A stretch of 9,027 nt of DNA from DASXMX01 sp036794395 (lineage in GTDB: Bacteria > Planctomycetota > Phycisphaerae > Tepidisphaerales > Tepidisphaeraceae). Every line of letters starts with the position of its first letter. The first letter of the stretch is position 1. Positions 6,261-9,027 of the stretch are shown here, one piece after another. A model generated the notes under the pieces. It made no database searches. It saw nothing but the letters and a program-made list of their open reading frames with translations, and had not been told where the DNA came from. Position numbers and translations under genes: made by a program. The stretch is taken from contig DAIRGS010000284.1 in assembly GCA_036794395.1 (NCBI GenBank), forward strand, positions 1 to 9,027. The letters are read 5' to 3'.

Positions 6261-6998
6261 TTATTTGAGACCCGCTGCCGCAACTCTAATCGCTTCCTTC
6301 AAATCCAAGGTTCCCTCATAAAGGCTCCTCCCGACAATCGCTCCCCAGACCGGCAGCTCCGTCAGCTGCCGAATGTGCTCGATATTCCCCACCCCACCGC
6401 TGGCGATGACCGGCACCTTGCCCGCCTCGGCCAGCGCGCGAGTTGCGCCGAAGTTGGGGCCTTGGAGCATGCCGTCTTTGCTGACGTCGGTGTAGAGGAT
6501 CGCGGCGAGGGGCCAGGCGCTGACCTTTGCGGCTACGTCTACCGCTTTAAGCTTCGAGGTTTCGGTCCAGCCGCGGGTGGCGACCATGCCGTCCTTGGCG
6601 TCGAGGGCGAGGACGAGTTTGTCGGCCAGGGCGTTTTCCTTCGCAAGCGATTCGAACCAGGTCCAGTCCTCGATGGCCTTGGTGCCTACTACCACGCGCG
6701 CGGCACCGGCGTCTAGGAGCCGGGCGATGTCGTCGCGCGTTCGGACGCCGCCGCCGGTTTCTACCTTCAGGGAAGTCTTGGAGATAATGCCCCCAATCAG
6801 GTTTGTCTGGACGGGCTTGCCTTCCTTCGCGCCGTCGAGGTCGACGATGTGCATCCATGTGGCGCCCGCGTTGGCGAAGGCGAGGGCGGTTTCCAGCGGG
6901 TCCACGTCGTAATTCACCTGGCGGGCGTAATCGCCTTGCTTGAGGCGGACGACCTTGCCCTCGCGCAGGTCGATACTGGGGACGATTTCCAAAGGCAT
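6261..6998 (-). CDS. hisA: Phosphoribosyl-ProFAR isomerase HisA
   Basis: A 245-aa (beta/alpha)8-barrel enzyme, 1-(5-phosphoribosyl)-5-[(5-phosphoribosylamino)methylideneamino]imidazole-4-carboxamide isomerase, the fourth step of histidine biosynthesis. It opens the aminoaldose to the aminoketose by an Amadori rearrangement. The conserved aspartates are visible: D10 in IVPSIDLREGKVVRL, D133 in LALDAKDG and D171 in YTDVSKDGMLQGPN. Phosphate-binding glycine loops appear as VETGGGVRTRDDI (79-91) and IASGGVGNIEHI (198-209), with the closing WGAIVGRSLYEG. Length is normal for HisA, and the pattern is HisA rather than HisF. Start at 6998 gives the exact family N-terminus; no Shine-Dalgarno is seen. 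No other his gene is in the window, so the pathway is scattered. The G/C balance of the strand flips near 6430 inside the gene. Confidence 0.95.
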   Translation of the reverse strand: MPLEIVPSIDLREGKVVRLKQGDYARQVNYDVDPLETALAFANAGATWMHIVDLDGAKEGKPVQTNLIGGIISKTSLKVETGGGVRTRDDIARLLDAGAARVVVGTKAIEDWTWFESLAKENALADKLVLALDAKDGMVATRGWTETSKLKAVDVAAKVSAWPLAAILYTDVSKDGMLQGPNFGATRALAEAGKVPVIASGGVGNIEHIRQLTELPVWGAIVGRSLYEGTLDLKEAIRVAAAGLK

Positions 6999-7056
6999 AG
7001 TGGCAGGCTAGCGGAGAAGAGCGGGGATGTGAAGGTACCGAACCGAACCAATGAGC

Positions 7057-7062
7057 TACAAT
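7057..7062 (+). promoter_or_regulatory. Possible -10 element of the 93-aa gene
   Basis: TACAAT (five of six matches to TATAAT) lies 34 nt before the ATG at 7097 in the 98-bp gap between the divergent hisA and the small gene. No good -35 hexamer stands 16-18 nt upstream. Confidence 0.25.
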
Positions 7063-7096
7063 CAAGCTTGTACAGGCGACCTGAAAGGCGGAAGAA

Positions 7097-7378
7097 ATGG
7101 ACCTTTCTACCCTCATCGAACTTAAGCTCGTTGCCGGTCGCTTCAAGGACCTTGATGACGTCATTGAGCTCATCCGCTTCAATCTTTTGGATGAATCGTT
7201 CGCCCAACGGCTAACTCCGCGCGTCCGTGATCGCTACATCCATTGCCTTGAGCAAATACACCTTGAGGACAAGTGGGAAGAAACCCAGGATCGCGCCTTT
7301 GAAGACTTTGTCCGTCAGCGCACCTCGCCCACTGATCGTGCGCAAGCCGATTCCGAAGGACGAACAACTTTTCAGTGA
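7097..7378 (+). CDS. Small uncharacterised protein, nucleotidyltransferase C-terminus-like
   Basis: A 93-aa soluble, charged, helical protein with no membrane segment. The opening TLIELKLVAGRFKDLDDVIE (5-24) followed by L-x-x-x-F-A-x-x-L-x-x-x-V-R-D-R-Y (33-47) recalls the helical C-terminal end of AbiEii/MNT-like nucleotidyltransferase proteins, as remembered and not searched. The catalytic N-terminal part is absent, and an in-frame TGA at 7082-7084 shows that no longer reading frame exists here. AGGCGG lies 5 nt before the ATG, so translation is plausible. The stop TGA (7376-7378) is part of a CACGGG hairpin repeat, which may have cut or replaced the original C-terminus. It is divergent from hisA and upstream of uvrC, with no evident functional link. 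It could be a free-standing small protein or a gene fragment. Confidence 0.6.
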   Translation: MDLSTLIELKLVAGRFKDLDDVIELIRFNLLDESFAQRLTPRVRDRYIHCLEQIHLEDKWEETQDRAFEDFVRQRTSPTDRAQADSEGRTTFQ

Positions 7379-7398
7379 CACGGGTTTTCAACCCGTGC
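7374..7398. repeat. CACGGG hairpin repeat, copy 2
   Basis: CACGGGTT (7379-7386) and AACCCGTG (7390-7397) form a perfect 8-bp stem with a TTC loop. The leading AGTGACACGGG supplies the stop codon of the 93-aa gene. It is the same family as 6199-6221 and 8990-9010. A T- and C-rich stretch of about 130 bp without a gene follows, up to the uvrC start. Confidence 0.65.
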
Positions 7399-7511
7399 CT
7401 GGAACCTTTCCCCTTCCGACAACTCCATCGACCCCTTTGGTCATTCGAATTCGATTCGACTTTCGGGTTTCACCTCTTCCAATTTTCCCACACTTCCCTC
7501 CAAAACTAGCA

Positions 7512-7517
7512 TACAAT
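7512..7517 (+). promoter_or_regulatory. Possible -10 element of uvrC
   Basis: TACAAT ends 15 nt before the uvrC ATG at 7533, predicting a leader of about 9 nt. No clear -35 and no Shine-Dalgarno are present. Confidence 0.3.
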
Positions 7518-7532
7518 TCGTCCATCCGACTC

Positions 7533-8954
7533 ATGGACGAGCGCCTCGAAAAACTCGCCGAAAAAGCCAAAGCCCTGCCGAAAGCGCCCGGCGTCTATCT
7601 CATGAAAGACGCCGCCGGTCATGTCATCTACATCGGCAAGTCCGCCAGCCTGCGCGATCGCGTCGCCAGCTATTTCCAGGCCGCAACCAAACTCGAACAT
7701 AAAAAAGCCGGGCTGCGCGAAACCGTCGTCGATTTCGATTTCATCCAGACCGACAGCGAAGTCGAAGCTCTGCTTGCCGAAAACCGGCTCATCAAGGACA
7801 TCCAGCCCAAATACAATGCACGCCTACTTGATGACAAAACGTACCCCTACCTCATGGTCACCACCGGCGATGAATTTCCCGGCGTCTACGTCACCCGCGA
7901 ACCCCGTACCAAAGGCGTCAAACTCTACGGCCCCTTCACCAGCGTCTATGCCCTGAAGGAAGCCGTCACGCTCCTCCAAAAAGCATTCAAGTTCCGCACC
8001 TGCCACCTCGAGATCCGCGAAGACGATGACAGCCGCCGCTTCTTCCGCCCATGCTTGCTCTACCCCATCAAGCAATGCACCGCCCCCTGCGGCGCTCGAA
8101 TTTCAAAAGACAACTACGCCCAGGACATCACCCGCCTCCTCCAGTTTCTGGACGGCAACAAAAAAGGCGTCGTCGCCGGCCTTGAAAAAGAAATGATCGA
8201 AGCCTCCAAAGATCTCAACTTCGAACGCGCCGCCCGCCTCCGCGATGAGATCAAAGCCCTCACCGCTCTTGGCGCGCGCGGCAAAAAAGGCGATCAGGAA
8301 TATTGGCAGCCCGAATCGTTCGTCCAGAATCCCAGGGAAAGCCTCATCGAACTCCAATCGGCCCTCGGCATGGCCGAGCCGCCCCGCATTCTCGAAGGCA
8401 TCGATATCGCCCACCTACAGGGCGGCGAGATGGTCGGCTCAAAGGTCTGCTTCATCGACGGCGTCCCCTTCAAAGACGGCTACCGCCGTTACAAGATCAA
8501 GCACGGCCAGGGCAACAACGATTACCTCTCCATCCAGGAAGTCGTCTCCCGCCGCTATCGCGAAGCCGGTGCCTCCAACGAACTCTACCCCGACGTCATC
8601 CTCATCGATGGCGGCCTCGGCCAGCTCCACGCCGCCATGGAAGTCTTCAAAACCATGAACGTCAAACCGCCCATGGTCATCTCCCTGGCCAAAAAAGAAG
8701 AACTCGTCTACACCCAGGCCCGCAGTGAGCCCATCCGCCTCGCCCGCAATCACATCGGCCTGAAGCTGCTCCAATACATCCGCGACGAAGCCCACCGCTT
8801 CGCCCAGCACTACCACCACATCCTCCGCCGCAAGAGCCAGCTTGAAGAAGATGTAAAACAAGGCCGTCGAGCCCCAAGGCCCAAGCGCGTCAAGCTCCCC
8901 GTCGTCGAATCGCAACCGGCCATCCCCCAGACTCCGCCACCAACGAACGGCTAA
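7533..8954 (+). CDS. uvrC: UvrABC excinuclease subunit C, shortened form
   Basis: The nuclease of nucleotide excision repair: with UvrB at a lesion it cuts the DNA on the 3' and then the 5' side. Domains in order: GIY-YIG nuclease (GVYLM 20-24, VIYIGKS 31-37, R42, E83); four cysteines C157, C174, C182, C186 in FRTC...RPCLLYPIKQCTAPC, spaced like the iron-sulfur ligands of E. coli UvrC; UVR UvrB-binding motif (about 216-246, LEKEMIEASKDLNFERAARL); and RNase H-like nuclease with D291 (EGIDIAHLQG), D330, D359 (LIDGGLGQL) and H421 (DEAHRF). The protein is 473 aa against about 600 for most UvrC. Only about 45 residues separate the UVR motif from D291 (about 160 in E. coli), and the C-terminal tandem HhH domain is replaced by a basic, proline-rich tail. 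Start ATG 7533: it places GVY at residue 20 as usual. The reading frame is intact. Confidence 0.93.
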   Translation: MDERLEKLAEKAKALPKAPGVYLMKDAAGHVIYIGKSASLRDRVASYFQAATKLEHKKAGLRETVVDFDFIQTDSEVEALLAENRLIKDIQPKYNARLLDDKTYPYLMVTTGDEFPGVYVTREPRTKGVKLYGPFTSVYALKEAVTLLQKAFKFRTCHLEIREDDDSRRFFRPCLLYPIKQCTAPCGARISKDNYAQDITRLLQFLDGNKKGVVAGLEKEMIEASKDLNFERAARLRDEIKALTALGARGKKGDQEYWQPESFVQNPRESLIELQSALGMAEPPRILEGIDIAHLQGGEMVGSKVCFIDGVPFKDGYRRYKIKHGQGNNDYLSIQEVVSRRYREAGASNELYPDVILIDGGLGQLHAAMEVFKTMNVKPPMVISLAKKEELVYTQARSEPIRLARNHIGLKLLQYIRDEAHRFAQHYHHILRRKSQLEEDVKQGRRAPRPKRVKLPVVESQPAIPQTPPPTNG

Positions 8955-8962
8955 ATGACCGT

Positions 8963-8976
8963 GCGCGATTCCGCGC
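8963..8976 (+). terminator. Weak GC hairpin after uvrC
   Basis: GCGCG (8963-8967) and CGCGC (8972-8976) pair around ATTC, 8 nt past the uvrC stop. Only scattered T residues follow (CATTGCATTT), so an intrinsic terminator is possible but weak. Confidence 0.3.
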
Positions 8977-8989
8977 CATTGCATTTAAG

Positions 8990-9010
8990 TGGCACGGGTT
9001 TCCAACCCAA
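8990..9010. repeat. CACGGG hairpin repeat, copy 3 (decayed)
   Basis: GTGGCACGGGTTTCCAACCC matches copies 1 and 2 through the first arm, loop and half of the second arm. The stem then reads CAATAC where CGTGC is expected, leaving only GGGTT/AACCC paired (8996-9000 with 9004-9008). It lies about 40 bp past the uvrC stop. Confidence 0.5.
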
Positions 9011-9027
9011 TACCGTTCAACGCTGGA

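Noticed and set aside
7227..7532. Upstream in-frame extension of uvrC
   Set aside because: It overlaps the 93-aa gene and translates through the CACGGG repeat (giving DTGFQPVP), while the UvrC N-terminus fits ATG 7533.
8439..8984. 181-codon open frame antisense to the end of uvrC
   Set aside because: Its Gly/Val/Asp-rich low-complexity translation mirrors the C-biased uvrC codons; there is no start signal.
8955..9027. Open frame starting right after the uvrC stop and running off the window
   Set aside because: Its translation passes through the decayed CACGGG repeat (GTGFQP), so it is most likely not a gene, although the window ends too soon to be certain.

Overview
The window is a high-GC bacterial chromosome segment and most likely comes from a Planctomycetota genome, perhaps Phycisphaerae. 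The gene set is chromosomal and mostly housekeeping, mixed with the small orphan genes common in that phylum. Between genes there are short dispersed hairpins built on CACGGGTT/AACCCGTG and a large palindrome with a GTGCGAGGCTC core. From memory these are typical of planctomycete genomes, but no search was run, so the assignment is inference. No rRNA, tRNA, CRISPR array, transposase or phage gene was seen.

Left part (1-3870): a GNAT acetyltransferase on the minus strand diverges from a multi-pass GT-C type glycosyltransferase on the plus strand. The roughly 90 bp between them holds a near-consensus sigma-70 type promoter. After the glycosyltransferase lies a nested palindrome (2226-2366), then a second good promoter and a DEAD-box RNA helicase whose motif II reads DEVD. 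The helicase start codon is unclear (TTG, or an ATG lost by a one-base indel).

Middle part (3871-6260): a hairpin separates the helicase from the convergent nnrE (NAD(P)H-hydrate epimerase). Divergent from nnrE is a small ribbon-helix-helix-like protein, preceded by a perfect tandem 16-bp repeat that may be its operator. A 24-codon ORF starts in the overlap TGATG with its stop, where a toxin gene would be expected, but it is too short to be one. After 340 bp without a real gene comes surE (5'/3'-nucleotidase), with every active-site residue in place.

Right part (6172-9027): surE and the convergent hisA (histidine biosynthesis) are separated by a T-tailed hairpin and a CACGGG hairpin. Divergent from hisA is a 93-aa orphan protein whose stop codon lies inside another CACGGG hairpin. 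Then comes uvrC (nucleotide excision repair). This UvrC is only 473 aa: it keeps the GIY-YIG nuclease, four cluster cysteines, UVR motif and RNase H-like active site, but lacks the usual central segment and the C-terminal HhH domain. A third, decayed CACGGG repeat follows it.

The genes do not form one pathway or a large operon; most are single units with their own promoters. Several starts (glycosyltransferase, surE, uvrC) have a -10-like hexamer 9 to 15 nt upstream of ATG and no Shine-Dalgarno, suggesting very short leaders. I found no convincing new multi-gene system. The best leads are the shortened UvrC, the 3'-end hairpin family, the tandem repeat in front of the toxin-less RHH gene, and the helicase start.
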